Part shown: one piece after another, positions 1-11,814 of the stretch
Numbering within the stretch: position 1 is the stretch's first letter
Layout of the letters: the number at the start of each line of letters is the position of its first letter
Assembly (NCBI GenBank): GCA_000824805.1
Contig: CCNA01000034.1
Location: 806,001-870,000 of the forward strand
DNA length: 64,000 nucleotides
Direction of reading: 5' to 3'
Source: Mesorhizobium sp. SOD10
Lineage (GTDB): Bacteria; Pseudomonadota; Alphaproteobacteria; Rhizobiales; Rhizobiaceae
Notes under the pieces: generated by a model
What the model was told of the DNA's origin: nothing
Database searches by the model: none
What the model saw: only the letters and a program-made list of their open reading frames with translations
Position numbers and translations under genes: made by a program

Positions 1-101
1 TCACACTGTCGGAGTTGGCGATCGAATCCTTCTTCCCGGCCGACGAGCAGACCCGGGCGGTGCTGGTACAGCTGGCGAAGGATCGGGCGACCGCTTCGTA
101 A
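1..101 (+). CDS. 3' end of an unidentified gene (5' end outside window)
   Basis: An open frame runs in from the left edge (codons starting at base 3) with no stop until TAA at 99-101. It gives about 32 residues rich in Leu, Glu and Ala and ending in KDRATAS, a helical-looking tail. It converges with the permease gene, whose stop lies at 104-106. There is too little protein to name a family. It is called coding because of its position, the open frame and the tight convergent spacing. Confidence 0.5.
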   Translation, partial: TLSELAIESFFPADEQTRAVLVQLAKDRATAS

Positions 102-103
102 CC

Positions 104-1051
104 TCATCCCTGTGGCGGCGTCGCCCTTCGCGTCCGCGTGCGCTCCAGGCCGAGCTGCCGTTCGCGCCAGATGATGAAGATGCCGGCGGCCACCACGATC
201 ACGCCGCCGATCAGCGTGTTGAGCGAAGTCACGTCGCCGAAAACGAAATAGCCGACGACTACACCAAGGATCATCGAGGTGTATTCGAAGGGCGCCACGA
301 CCGATGCTTCGGCGTGGCGGTAGGCCGCCGTCATCAGGATCTGGCCGAGCCCGCCGCAGAAGCCGGCGACGACGAGCAGCGCCGCCTGCATCGGCGTCAA
401 CGCCTGCCAGCCGAAGGGTAGCGTGAAGAGCGACAATACCGAAGCCGTCGAGGAGAACCACAGCACGATAGTCGCCGTCTTCTCCGTCTGGACCAGATTG
501 CGCACCAGAAGCATGGCGACGGCCGAGATCGCAGCGGCGATCAGCGCGGCCATGACGCCCAGCACCTCCTGGTCGTCGAGGCCTTGAGCGGAATTGAGCA
601 GCGTGAGTTCCGGCCAGGAGATGATCAATACGCCGGCAAGGCCGACCGCGACCGCGCTCCAGCGATAGACGCGGATCGTCTCGCCGAGGAAGACCGAGGA
701 GAACATCACGACCAGCAGCGGCTGTGCGTAGTTCAGCGTGATCGCTTCCGGCAGCGGCAGCCTGGTCAGCGCGAAGAAGCCGAGCCCCATGGCGCCGACA
801 CCGACCAGACCGCGCGCGATATGGTTGAACGGCCGCTTGGTCGTGAAGGCGGTGGCGAGCTCGCCCTTGAAGGCCAGGAAGGCGATGATCGGGAAGATGG
901 CGAAGAAGGAGCGGAAGAAGACGATCTGCCCGGCGGGCACGTCGCCGGCCGCCTTGATGCAGGTCTGCATGCCGACGAAAACCGTCACCGAGACGATTTT
1001 CAGCGTGATGCCGCGCAGCGTGTTGTGGCCGACGGCATGATCGACGGTCAT
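104..1051 (-). CDS. EamA/DMT-superfamily permease
   Basis: This 315-aa inner-membrane protein has about ten hydrophobic segments and the two-fold repeat of the drug/metabolite transporter (EamA) family: an early KIVSVTVFVGMQTCIKA helix, a GFFALTRLPLPEAITLNY segment, and a second half with a GLGQILMTAAYRHAEAS stretch. Such proteins export small metabolites or amino acids; the substrate cannot be read from sequence. The ATG at 1051 (MTVDHAVGHN) is preferred because the upstream extension is Arg-rich and unlike the family, and an ACGAGG ribosome-binding sequence precedes this ATG. It is divergent from pepN with a 153-bp shared promoter region. Confidence 0.85.
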   Translation of the reverse strand: MTVDHAVGHNTLRGITLKIVSVTVFVGMQTCIKAAGDVPAGQIVFFRSFFAIFPIIAFLAFKGELATAFTTKRPFNHIARGLVGVGAMGLGFFALTRLPLPEAITLNYAQPLLVVMFSSVFLGETIRVYRWSAVAVGLAGVLIISWPELTLLNSAQGLDDQEVLGVMAALIAAAISAVAMLLVRNLVQTEKTATIVLWFSSTASVLSLFTLPFGWQALTPMQAALLVVAGFCGGLGQILMTAAYRHAEASVVAPFEYTSMILGVVVGYFVFGDVTSLNTLIGGVIVVAAGIFIIWRERQLGLERTRTRRATPPQG

Positions 1052-1204
1052 CTTGCCTCGTAAGGGTGGTCGGAAAAGGGAGCCGCAAATGAGGCCTTTG
1101 CGCAGTTTTGTCGAGTGGCCATTTCGTGTAAAGAGCGCGCACCTCAAAATTCTTGGACCAGCCAAGCTGGCCTCCGCCCGAAATCATCAGGAAAAGCCTA
1201 AGGA

Positions 1205-3850
1205 ATGCGCACCGACACCGGCCAAGTCTTCAAGCTCGAGGACTATCGCCCCAGCGACTATCTCATCCCGAGGACCAGCCTCGACTTCCGCCTGTCGCCG
1301 GACGCCACCCGCGTCATCGCGCTGCTCACCATCGAACGCCGCGAGGGCGTCACCGCCTCGGCGCCGCTGGTGCTCGACGGCGACGGGCTGACGCTGCTCG
1401 GCGTGGCGATAGACGGACAAGCGCTGCCGGCCGGTGATTACGAGGCGACGCCGGACCGGCTGACGATCCTGAAGCCGCCGGCCGCGCAGCGCTTCGAGCT
1501 CCGCCTGGAGACGGAGATCGCACCCTCGCGCAACGAGGCGCTCATGGGCCTCTACCGCTCCAACAACGTCTATTGCACGCAATGCGAGGCCGAGGGCTTT
1601 CGCCGCATCACCTATTTCCTCGACCGGCCCGATGTCCTGTCGGTCTATACCGTGCGCATCGAAGCCCCGCACAACGAGGCGCCGCTGCTGCTTTCCAACG
1701 GCAATCCCGTCGAACGCGGCGCGCTCGCCAATGACAGGCATTACGCGGTCTGGCACGACCCCTTCCCCAAACCCTCCTACCTCTTCGCTCTGGTGGCGGG
1801 CGCGCTCGGCAAAGTGGCGGACAGCTTCACCACAATGTCCGGCCGGGAGGTCGAGCTCGGCATCTATGTGGAGCCCGGCAAGGAGCGGCTTGCCGGCTAC
1901 GCGATGGACGCGCTGAAACGCTCGATGAAATGGGACGAGGACGTCTTCGGCCGCGAATACGACCTCGACGTCTTCAACATCGTCGCCGTGTCGGACTTCA
2001 ACATGGGCGCTATGGAGAACAAGGGCCTCAACGTCTTCAACGACAAATATGTGCTGGCCGACGAGGAGACCGCGACGGATGCCGACTTCGCCAATATCGA
2101 GGCGATCATCGCGCATGAATATTTCCACAATTGGACAGGCAACAGAATCACTTGCCGCGACTGGTTCCAGCTCTGCCTGAAGGAAGGGCTGACGGTTTAC
2201 CGCGACCATGAATTCTCCGCCGACCAGCGCTCGCGGGCAGTGAAGCGCATCGCCGAAGTGCGTACGTTGCGCGCGCACCAATTCCCGGAAGACCAAGGGC
2301 CGCTGGCGCACCCGGTCAGGCCGCGCCGCTATCGCGAGATCAACAATTTCTACACGGCAACCGTCTACGAGAAGGGTTCGGAAGTGGTGCGCATGATCCG
2401 CACCATCCTCGGGCCGGAGACCTTCCGCGCCGGCATGGACCTCTATTTCGACCGGCATGACGGCCAGGCCGCGACGATCGAGGACTTTTTGAAAGTCTTC
2501 GAGGACGTCTCGGGACGCGATCTGGCGCAATTCGCGCTCTGGTACCATCAGGCCGGCACGCCGAACCTGACGGTGAGCTCGACGCATAATGCGGCGGCCA
2601 AGGAATTCACGCTGGAGATCGAACAGTCGGTGCCGCCGACGCCGTCCGAAAGCCGCAAGCGGCTGATGCATATTCCCCTTGCGTTCGGGCTTGTCGGCGC
2701 CGGCGGCAAGCCCGTCGCTTGGGAAAGCGTCGATGGCGCGGCGGTGGATAACGGCGTCATCCATATCCGCAAGCGCCGGCACACGGTCCGCTTCGCCGGC
2801 GTTTCGGAACGGCCTTCGGTGTCGCTCAACCGCGGCTTCTCGGCGCCGATCACGCTTTCGGTGCAGCAGAAACCGGAAGACCAGTTCTTCCTCGCGGCAC
2901 ATGACAGCGACGCCTTCTCGCGCTGGCAGGCGTTCAACACGCTTTTGACCGACGCGCTGATCGCGGCCTTCCGCCAGGTGCTTGGCGGCAAGCAGCCGGT
3001 CTTTGCGGCGCGGCTGGCCGAGCTTGCCGGCAGGATCGCCGGCGACGAGGCGCTGGAACCGGCATACCGGGCGCTGGCGCTGGCGCTGCCCGGCGAAGCC
3101 GACATCGCCCGCGACATCGGCAAGGGCATCGATCCCGACGCCATTTTCGCTGCGCGCGAGGCGCTGGCGCGGGCGATCACCGAAACAAACAGCGACGCCT
3201 TTTCGGCGCTCTATGACAGCCTTGCAGACGAGGGTCCGTTCAGCCCGGACGCGGCGAGCGCCGGACGCAGGGCTCTGCGCAACATCCTGCTCGATTACCT
3301 TTCGCTCCTGCCGGGCGGCGCAGGCCTCGCCGCGCGGCACTTCAATGCCGCCACGAACATGACCGACCGCGCGGCGGCGCTGGCCGTGCTGGCGCATCGC
3401 CATTCAGGCACGGCCGAGGCCGAAGAGGCGCTGGCCGCCTTCGAGGCGCGCTATCGCGGTGATGCGCTGGTGCTCGACAAATGGTTCCAGATCCAGGCGG
3501 GAGTGCCCGGCGCGAAGACCGTCGACAAGGTGCGTGAGCTCATGCGGCACCCCGCCTTCTCGATCACCAATCCGAACCGGGTGCGATCGTTGATCGGCAC
3601 CTTCTCCAGCGCCAACCAGACCGGCTTCCACCGCCCCGACGGTGAAGGCTATCGCCTGTTCGCCGAGACGGTGCTGGAGGTGGAGAAGCGCAACCCGCAG
3701 GTGGCAGCGCGACTGGCGACGGCGCTCAGGTCCTGGCGCTCGCTGGAGCCCGGACGCCAGGCCAAGGCCAAGCAGGCGCTGCTCGAGATGGCCAAGGCCG
3801 AGAACCTGTCGGCGGATCTGCGCGATATCGTGGAGCGGACACTGGCGTAG
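1205..3850 (+). CDS. pepN: Aminopeptidase N (M1 family, Zn-dependent)
   Basis: This 881-aa protein has the length of gammaproteobacterial-type PepN. The exopeptidase motif GAMEN lies at residues 268-272 and the zinc motif HEYFH starts at His304, followed by the NWTGNRITCRDWFQL helix that supplies the third zinc ligand (Glu). It removes N-terminal amino acids from peptides in the cytoplasm during protein turnover. The C-terminal third is the helical cap domain. The ATG at 1205 follows AAGGA directly, with a further GGAAAA about 12 bases upstream, so the exact start is slightly uncertain. It appears monocistronic; the next gene starts 172 bases later. Confidence 0.95.
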   Translation: MRTDTGQVFKLEDYRPSDYLIPRTSLDFRLSPDATRVIALLTIERREGVTASAPLVLDGDGLTLLGVAIDGQALPAGDYEATPDRLTILKPPAAQRFELRLETEIAPSRNEALMGLYRSNNVYCTQCEAEGFRRITYFLDRPDVLSVYTVRIEAPHNEAPLLLSNGNPVERGALANDRHYAVWHDPFPKPSYLFALVAGALGKVADSFTTMSGREVELGIYVEPGKERLAGYAMDALKRSMKWDEDVFGREYDLDVFNIVAVSDFNMGAMENKGLNVFNDKYVLADEETATDADFANIEAIIAHEYFHNWTGNRITCRDWFQLCLKEGLTVYRDHEFSADQRSRAVKRIAEVRTLRAHQFPEDQGPLAHPVRPRRYREINNFYTATVYEKGSEVVRMIRTILGPETFRAGMDLYFDRHDGQAATIEDFLKVFEDVSGRDLAQFALWYHQAGTPNLTVSSTHNAAAKEFTLEIEQSVPPTPSESRKRLMHIPLAFGLVGAGGKPVAWESVDGAAVDNGVIHIRKRRHTVRFAGVSERPSVSLNRGFSAPITLSVQQKPEDQFFLAAHDSDAFSRWQAFNTLLTDALIAAFRQVLGGKQPVFAARLAELAGRIAGDEALEPAYRALALALPGEADIARDIGKGIDPDAIFAAREALARAITETNSDAFSALYDSLADEGPFSPDAASAGRRALRNILLDYLSLLPGGAGLAARHFNAATNMTDRAAALAVLAHRHSGTAEAEEALAAFEARYRGDALVLDKWFQIQAGVPGAKTVDKVRELMRHPAFSITNPNRVRSLIGTFSSANQTGFHRPDGEGYRLFAETVLEVEKRNPQVAARLATALRSWRSLEPGRQAKAKQALLEMAKAENLSADLRDIVERTLA

Positions 3851-4022
3851 CCCCTCTCCTTCACCCCCTGTGGGAGGCGGGAAAGCGCAAATTTCAATCA
3901 ACTTTTAATCTTTTTCGCCCGCGCCTCTGGACAAGGCGAATCGGCTTTGATTCTTTAATGGCGATTCGGGCGTGCGGCGTATCCGGGTCATCCAGTATAC
4001 GGCAGATCGGGGAGTGCCATTT

Positions 4023-6344
<2,322 letters not shown>

Positions 6345-6363
6345 CGGACGGCACCAACACCGG

Positions 6364-9324
6364 TTACTTTCGTAGGGCCGCGCCCGCGCGAAGCAGGAGC
6401 TCGAAGTCCTTCCGAACCTTCCGCGACGTCTCCTTGAGATGTGCCTCCAACACACCGAAATCCGGCAGGTCGGTAACAGCAAGAAGCAGGTCCGAAAGGC
6501 CTGGCGGAATATCGTCGCGCTGGAACTCGCCAGTGAGGCAAAGCCTGATCATCTGTGTCAGCGCCAGATAGAGCCTATACGCTTCGCTAAGCTCATCGCG
6601 GACATCGCCGCCCGCGAACCTGGGAGCTAGCCGCGCCAGAATGTCAGCGGTCGCCGTCACCCGGCGGCCGGGCTCGACATTGCCGGTGATGGCCGCGACC
6701 TGGGCGATGAATTCGAGATCGATGAGCCCTCCCGGGATCAGCTTGATGTCCCAGAGGTCGCGCGGCTGCTTCTCCTTTTCGATCAGCGCCCGCATGTCCG
6801 AGGCTTCGGCTTTCACCTTGGCGGCATCGCGCGGCTGCGCCAGCACCGCCGCCACTTCCCTATCGAGCTCGGCGCAGAGTTCGGCATCGCCGCCGATGGC
6901 GCGGGCCCGTGCCAGCGCCATATGTTCCCACGTCCAGGCGTCCTGGCGCTGATATTTCTTGAACGCGTCGATATGGGTGGCGACCGGGCCCTTGTTGCCC
7001 GACGGGCGCAGGCGCAGGTCCAGCTCGTAGAGCACGCCTTCGGCGGTCGGCGCCGAGACGGCCGCGATCAGGCGCTGCGTCATGCGGGTATAGTAGTGCG
7101 AAGGCGCCAGCGGCTTCTCGCCGTCGGAATCCTCGGCATCTGAATGATCGTAGAGCAGGATGAGATCGACATCCGAGCCAGCGGTGAGCTCCCGGCTGCC
7201 GAGCTTGCCCATGCCGAGGAGCGCCACCCTGCCGCCGGCAATACTGCCATGGCGCAGCGCGAATTCGGCGATCACGGCGTTGAGCGCCGCCTCGATTGTG
7301 AGGTCGGCCAGATCGGAGAAGGCGCGCCCCGCCCGCGCCGGATCGATAGAGCCGGCAAGCAGGCGCACGCCGATCAGGAATTTCTGCTCGGAGGCGAAGA
7401 TGCGAAGGCGATCCAGCACATCCTCGTAGGCGCGGTCGCCCTCGAGGAAAGCGGCAAGGCGGGCCGAGAGATAGACGCGGTCAGGCAATTCGGTGAGCAA
7501 TGCCGGATCGAGCAGGCCGTCGAAGACGTGCGGGCGGCGCGTGATGATGGCCGCGAGCCGGGGGGCCGCGCCCATGATCGTCGCCATCAGCTTGAGCAGC
7601 GCCGGGTTGGATTGCAAAAGCGAGAAGAGCTGAATGCCCGCCGGCAGGCCGGCGAGGAACTCGTCGAAGCGCATCAGCGCCTCGTCGGCGCGGCGCGTTT
7701 GGCCGAAGGCTTTGAGCAGCGCCGGCGTCAATTCCGTCAGCCGCTCGCGCGCTTCGGCCGACTGCGTGACGCGATACCGGCCGAAATGCCAGCCGCGGAT
7801 GACGCGGCAGATGTCGCTCGGCCGCTGGAAGCCCAGGCGATGCAGCGTCTGCAGCGTGTCGGGATCGTCTACATCGCCGGTGAAGACCAGATTGCCGACG
7901 CCGGCCGAGAGCTCGGGAGCGGTCTCGAACAGCGCCGCATAGTGGCGCTCGACCTGCTGCAGCGAAGCGCGGAAGGCCTGCGTGAATTCCGCCTCGCCGG
8001 CCAACCCCAGCATCAGCGCGATGCGTTTCAGCTCCTCGTCTTCATCAGGCAGAACATGCGTCTGTTCGTCCGCCACCATCTGGATGGCGTGCTCGACGCG
8101 GCGCAGGAACCAGTATTGGCGGGTGAGCGAATCGCGCGCGTCGGCGGTGATCCAGCCACGCGCGGCGAGCGCTGCGATCATCGGCACCGTCTCGCGCCCG
8201 CGCAGTTCAGGGAAGCGGCCGCCGGCTATGAGCTGCTGGGTCTGGACGAAGAATTCGATCTCGCGGATGCCGCCGCGGCCGAGCTTGACGTTATGGCCCT
8301 TCACGGCGATCTCGCCATGGCCCTTGTGGGCATGGATCTGGCGCTTGATTGAATGGACGTCGGCGATCGCGGCATAGTCCATGTATTTGCGCCAGACATA
8401 GGGCTGCAATTCCTTGAGAAAGGCGGCACCGGCGGCGAGATCGCCGGCAACCGGCCGCGCCTTGATCATGGCCGCTCGCTCCCAGTTCTGGCCGCGCGCC
8501 TCGTAATAACGAAGCGCCGCCTCGATCGGGATCGCCAGCGGCGTCGAGCCGGGATCGGGGCGAAGCCTCAGATCGGTGCGGAAGACATAGCCGTGCTCGG
8601 TGCGGTCCTGCAGGACGCGCACGAGCCGACGGGTGAGCCTGGAGAACAGCTCGGTCGCATCGAGCGGGTCGGTGATGGCCGGCGCCTCCGGATCGAATAA
8701 GACGACGAGGTCGATGTCGGAGGAAAAATTCAGCTCATGCGCGCCGAGCTTGCCCATGCCGAGCAGGATCCAGCCCGAATTCCTGGCAGGCTCCGCCGGA
8801 TTCGGCAGCTTGAGCTTGCCTTGCCGGTGCGCGTCGAGCAGCAGGAAATCGACGGCGGCGCATGTGCAGGCATCCGCGAGATCGCTGAGGCGGCGCACCG
8901 TCACCGAGGTCTCAGCCTCGCCTGAAAGATCGGCGAGCGCGATCAGGAAATGCGCTTCGGTCTTCCATTGCCTGAGTGCCATCATCAGGCTCGATTCCGA
9001 GGCATCATCCGCCTTGGCCGCGCCGCCGATCGCTTCGCCGATGGCGCCGAGCCGCGCTTCGATCGTCCGGTCGAACAGCGTGTCGAGAATTGCCGGCCGG
9101 CGGTGCGCGACGTCGCGTAGGAAGGGCGAGAGGTCGAAGACGGCGGCCAGCAGGTCCTGCAGCGGCCCCTCGCCCGCCAGGAGCGCGGCGAGGCGCGAAA
9201 GCCCCTCCTCCTCGGCGGCATCGGCGATTTCCGACAGTTCACGCCGGGCATGCTCCGCATCCAGAGGGCGGAGCGCCAGTGTCGGGCTAAGCCGAAACTC
9301 GGATTCGATTTTCTTGTTCGCCAT
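6364..9324 (-). CDS. glnE: Bifunctional glutamine synthetase adenylyltransferase / adenylyl-removing enzyme
   Basis: This 986-aa cytoplasmic enzyme adenylylates and de-adenylylates glutamine synthetase in response to PII and glutamine. Both nucleotidyltransferase domains are intact: the N-terminal removing domain with LGAHELNFSSDIDLVVLFD around residue 200, and the C-terminal adenylylating domain with LGSRELTAGSDVDLILLYD around residue 715. Each keeps the G-S-D-x-D metal-binding signature. It starts 12 bases after the stop of the sensor kinase, so it is very likely co-transcribed with the upstream two-component pair, an unexpected partner for a nitrogen-control gene but one I recall in other rhizobia. 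Confidence 0.97.
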   Translation of the reverse strand: MANKKIESEFRLSPTLALRPLDAEHARRELSEIADAAEEEGLSRLAALLAGEGPLQDLLAAVFDLSPFLRDVAHRRPAILDTLFDRTIEARLGAIGEAIGGAAKADDASESSLMMALRQWKTEAHFLIALADLSGEAETSVTVRRLSDLADACTCAAVDFLLLDAHRQGKLKLPNPAEPARNSGWILLGMGKLGAHELNFSSDIDLVVLFDPEAPAITDPLDATELFSRLTRRLVRVLQDRTEHGYVFRTDLRLRPDPGSTPLAIPIEAALRYYEARGQNWERAAMIKARPVAGDLAAGAAFLKELQPYVWRKYMDYAAIADVHSIKRQIHAHKGHGEIAVKGHNVKLGRGGIREIEFFVQTQQLIAGGRFPELRGRETVPMIAALAARGWITADARDSLTRQYWFLRRVEHAIQMVADEQTHVLPDEDEELKRIALMLGLAGEAEFTQAFRASLQQVERHYAALFETAPELSAGVGNLVFTGDVDDPDTLQTLHRLGFQRPSDICRVIRGWHFGRYRVTQSAEARERLTELTPALLKAFGQTRRADEALMRFDEFLAGLPAGIQLFSLLQSNPALLKLMATIMGAAPRLAAIITRRPHVFDGLLDPALLTELPDRVYLSARLAAFLEGDRAYEDVLDRLRIFASEQKFLIGVRLLAGSIDPARAGRAFSDLADLTIEAALNAVIAEFALRHGSIAGGRVALLGMGKLGSRELTAGSDVDLILLYDHSDAEDSDGEKPLAPSHYYTRMTQRLIAAVSAPTAEGVLYELDLRLRPSGNKGPVATHIDAFKKYQRQDAWTWEHMALARARAIGGDAELCAELDREVAAVLAQPRDAAKVKAEASDMRALIEKEKQPRDLWDIKLIPGGLIDLEFIAQVAAITGNVEPGRRVTATADILARLAPRFAGGDVRDELSEAYRLYLALTQMIRLCLTGEFQRDDIPPGLSDLLLAVTDLPDFGVLEAHLKETSRKVRKDFELLLRAGAALRK

Positions 9325-9336
9325 CTATCCGTGCCA

Positions 9337-10818
9337 TCAATGTGTCTCCCGCAACGGGAAACTCATGACCACGGACAATCCGGGATCGGCAGGTAAAAGA
9401 TCAAGCCTTCCGTTGTGAAAAGTCATGATTGCCTTGGCTAGGCTGAGGCCGAGGCCCGAGCCTGGTTGCGAGCGGCTCTTTTCCAGGCGCACGAAGCGCT
9501 CGGTGGCGCGGGCGCGGTCGGCGTCGTCGGGGATGCCGTGGCCATTGTCGGTGACTGTAAGCTTGATCTCGCTTCCGGCGCGCTCCAGCGCCACCCGCAC
9601 CTTCGGCGCTTCGACAGCGCCGGTCGAGTATTTGATGGCGTTGTCGACGATGTTGGACAGCGCCTGGCCAATCAGCTCGCGGTTGCCGTTGATCGTCAGG
9701 GCCTCGGGCGCGGTCGTTTCCAGCGCGACGCCCGCTTCCTCCGCCACCGGCTCGTAGAGCTCGACGACATCGCTCACCGTGGCGGCGAGATCGACGGGGC
9801 CGGTCTGTTCCGAGGAATAGCCGGCCTCAAGACGCGAGATCATCAGGATGGCGTTGAACGTCTTGATGAGCTGGTCGGATTCCGCGATCGTGCCTTCCAG
9901 CGCCTGACGGTAGTCCTCGGTCTTGTGCCGGCCGGCGAGTGTCGCCTCGGCGCGGTTCCGCAACCTGGTCAGCGGCGTCTTCAGATCATGGGCGATGTTG
10001 TCGGAGACCTGCTTCAGCCCCTCGTTCAGCATGGCGATCCTGGCCAGCATCGAATTGAGGTTTTCCGACAGACGGTCGAATTCGTCCCCGGCGCCGGTGA
10101 CCGGCAGCCGTCCGCTGAGGTCGCCGCCCATGATGCGGCGGCTTGCGTCTGAGACGCTGTCGATGCGCTTCAGCGCGGCGCGGCCGACAAAGAACCAGAT
10201 CAGGATGCCGCCAAGCCCCATCATGCCCAGCGCCAGGGTCAGCGAGCGGCTGATGACGGCGCGGAAGCGCTCGGGCTCGCCGAGGTCGCGGCCGACCAGC
10301 ATGATCATCTGGTTGGGCAGCCTCAGCACCAGCGCGATGGCGTTGTGGCCCTTCTCCCCTGTCGACTGGGGAGGGTTGCTGTTGTCGCCGGTCTGGGGTG
10401 CGGGCTGGTCGGTAGCACCACTGCGCAGCCGGTCGAGCTCACCCTCGCCGAAGCGCTGGTAGGAAAAGGGCTCCGTCGTCCAGCCCTCGGTCTCTATCAC
10501 CCCCGGCTCCAGGCTCTGCACATTGCCGGTCAGGATCTGGCCGTTGGCATCGGCGATCAGATAGAGATTGGCGCCGGGCTGGCGCGAACGGGCTTCGACC
10601 ACGCGCACCAGCACCGGCAGGCCGCCGCGCTGATAGGCGCGGGCCAGGCCCAGCACCTCGTCGTTGATGGTCTCCTGCGTCTGCGCTGTGAGCATGCGCG
10701 CCGACAGCGACGTCATATAGAGGACGAGCAGCACCGCGCAGAGCGCGAAAAGCAGAAGATAAAGCGCCGAGAGCCGGGCCGCCGTCGTCTTCATGATGGC
10801 CGGCAGGGATAGAGCCAT
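9337..10818 (-). CDS. Sensor histidine kinase of an OmpR-type two-component pair
   Basis: This 493-aa protein has a first membrane segment near residues 13-33, a periplasmic sensor of about 160 residues with a Gln/Pro-rich low-complexity part, a second membrane segment near 196-216, HAMP, HisKA with His277 (DNIAHDLKTPLTRLRNR), and HATPase_c with NIVDNAIKYS, DNGHGIP and GSGLGLSLA. The start at 10818 lies 8 bases after the regulator stop and has an AGGCGG upstream; MKTTAARL at 10794 is an alternative. Its stimulus is unknown. The neighbouring DegP and cytochrome c maturation genes suggest envelope stress, which is inference. Confidence 0.9.
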   Translation of the reverse strand: MALSLPAIMKTTAARLSALYLLLFALCAVLLVLYMTSLSARMLTAQTQETINDEVLGLARAYQRGGLPVLVRVVEARSRQPGANLYLIADANGQILTGNVQSLEPGVIETEGWTTEPFSYQRFGEGELDRLRSGATDQPAPQTGDNSNPPQSTGEKGHNAIALVLRLPNQMIMLVGRDLGEPERFRAVISRSLTLALGMMGLGGILIWFFVGRAALKRIDSVSDASRRIMGGDLSGRLPVTGAGDEFDRLSENLNSMLARIAMLNEGLKQVSDNIAHDLKTPLTRLRNRAEATLAGRHKTEDYRQALEGTIAESDQLIKTFNAILMISRLEAGYSSEQTGPVDLAATVSDVVELYEPVAEEAGVALETTAPEALTINGNRELIGQALSNIVDNAIKYSTGAVEAPKVRVALERAGSEIKLTVTDNGHGIPDDADRARATERFVRLEKSRSQPGSGLGLSLAKAIMTFHNGRLDLLPADPGLSVVMSFPLRETH

Positions 10819-10826
10819 AACGGGTT

Positions 10827-11501
10827 CTAGCCGCCTTTCAGCATGTAGCCGGCGCCGCGGATCGTGTGCAGGATCGGCTTGTCGAAGCCTTTTTCGATCT
10901 TGCCGCGCAGGCGCGAGACGTGGACGTCGATGACATTGGTCTGCGGATCGAAATGATAGTCCCAGACATTTTCCAGAAGCATGGTGCGCGTCACCACCTG
11001 GCCGGCATGGCGCATCAAATATTCGAGCAGCCGGAACTCGCGCGGCTGCAGCGTGATCTCCCGTCCGGCGCGCTTGACCGAATGCGACAGCCGGTCGAGC
11101 TCGAGATCGCCGACGCGGTAGACGGTCTCGGCTTCGCGCGCGCTGGCGCGGCGGTTCAGCACCTCGACGCGGGCAAGCAATTCGGAAAAGGCATAGGGCT
11201 TGGTGAGATAATCGTCGCCGCCGGCGCGCAGGCCCGTGACGCGGTCGTCGACCTCGCCCAGCGCCGAAAGGATCAGCACCGGCGTGGTGTTGCCGCGCGA
11301 ACGAAGGGCGGCGATCACCGACAGGCCGTCGCGGCGCGGCATCAGGCGGTCGACCACCATCACGTCATAGTCGCCGGAATCCGCGAGCGCGAAGCCGGTC
11401 TCGCCGTCGCCGGCGACATGGGCTGTGTGGCCCGCTTCGGCAAAGGCTTTTTGCAAGTAGTCCGCCGCCTCGCGATCGTCTTCCATGACGAGAATCTTCA
11501 T
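10827..11501 (-). CDS. OmpR/PhoB-type response regulator
   Basis: This 224-aa regulator has a receiver domain with acidic pocket Glu7/Asp8/Asp9 and phospho-acceptor Asp51 (VMVVDRLMPRRDG), the switch Lys in DYLTKPYAFSELLARVE, and a winged-helix effector ending in HTIRGAGYMLKGG. It pairs with the kinase that starts 8 bases downstream. The start MKILVMEDD (11501) is chosen by family alignment; an upstream ATG at 11546 (MTAPQTSS) is possible and has a weak AGAAG. The open frame extends to 11669, but that part reads through an intergenic palindromic repeat and is not protein-like. Confidence 0.92.
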   Translation of the reverse strand: MKILVMEDDREAADYLQKAFAEAGHTAHVAGDGETGFALADSGDYDVMVVDRLMPRRDGLSVIAALRSRGNTTPVLILSALGEVDDRVTGLRAGGDDYLTKPYAFSELLARVEVLNRRASAREAETVYRVGDLELDRLSHSVKRAGREITLQPREFRLLEYLMRHAGQVVTRTMLLENVWDYHFDPQTNVIDVHVSRLRGKIEKGFDKPILHTIRGAGYMLKGG

Positions 11502-11572
11502 GGAGCCGTTATACGCGATTTCACTGGAAGTTTGAGGGGCAGTCATTTCTTCTGGCCTTGCATTCATTAGTC

Positions 11573-11617
11573 GCATGTCTTCTTCCCAAAACCGGCGACC
11601 ACTTTTGGGCGACATGC
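11573..11617. repeat. Palindromic intergenic repeat (GCATGTC family), single copy
   Basis: The element is bounded by GCATGTC and GACATGC, with inner arms CCCAAAACCGG and CCACTTTTGGG. The same architecture occurs three times in tandem at 46229-46389. In the long open frame of the response regulator it would encode a CMSPKSGRRFWEED-like peptide, which argues that that extension is not translated. Confidence 0.8.
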
Positions 11618-11762
11618 AATAAAGCGGCAGCGGGTGATGGGAAACCCGCTGCCGCCAGGAGCGAAACACGGTGACTGACTTACGTGCTCGGCCCCATGTT
11701 TTCCCGGCGGCGGCTCGGGGGTGTTGATACCGCCGCAGGGAAAATCTGAACGTCTTCTAGTG

Positions 11763-11808
11763 GCGCATGATCCTTGCCGAAAACCCATGAGGTTTTCGGG
11801 TCATGCGC
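11763..11808. repeat. Palindromic intergenic element (GCGCATGA family)
   Basis: Outer arms GCGCATGA (11763-11770) and TCATGCGC (11801-11808) enclose inner arms CCGAAAACC (11777-11785) and GGTTTTCGG (11791-11799). The result is a two-tier hairpin lying 6 bases beyond the degP stop. It may serve as the degP 3' end. I recall similar elements widely dispersed in Mesorhizobium intergenic DNA. Confidence 0.75.
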
Positions 11809-11814
11809 GGTACC

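Larger units (their letters stand above)
11502..11814. other. 313-bp intergenic region with two palindromic repeats
   Basis: This stretch between degP and the response regulator has no protein-like frame. It contains two rhizobial-type palindromic elements (11573-11617 and 11763-11808) and a Pro/Gly-coding-looking C/G-rich segment between them. The promoter of the regulator-kinase-glnE operon presumably lies here; I could not pick -35/-10 boxes with confidence. Confidence 0.6.

Noticed and set aside
1187..3403. 738-aa minus-strand frame across pepN
   Set aside because: Arg/Val/His-rich antisense shadow typical of high-GC DNA; the pepN frame has all catalytic motifs.
7144..8352. 402-aa plus-strand frame across glnE
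   Set aside because: Antisense shadow; glnE has both catalytic motifs and an intact frame.
11502..11669. 56-residue N-terminal extension of the response regulator
   Set aside because: It reads through an intergenic palindromic repeat; the family start MKILVMEDD fits the usual length.
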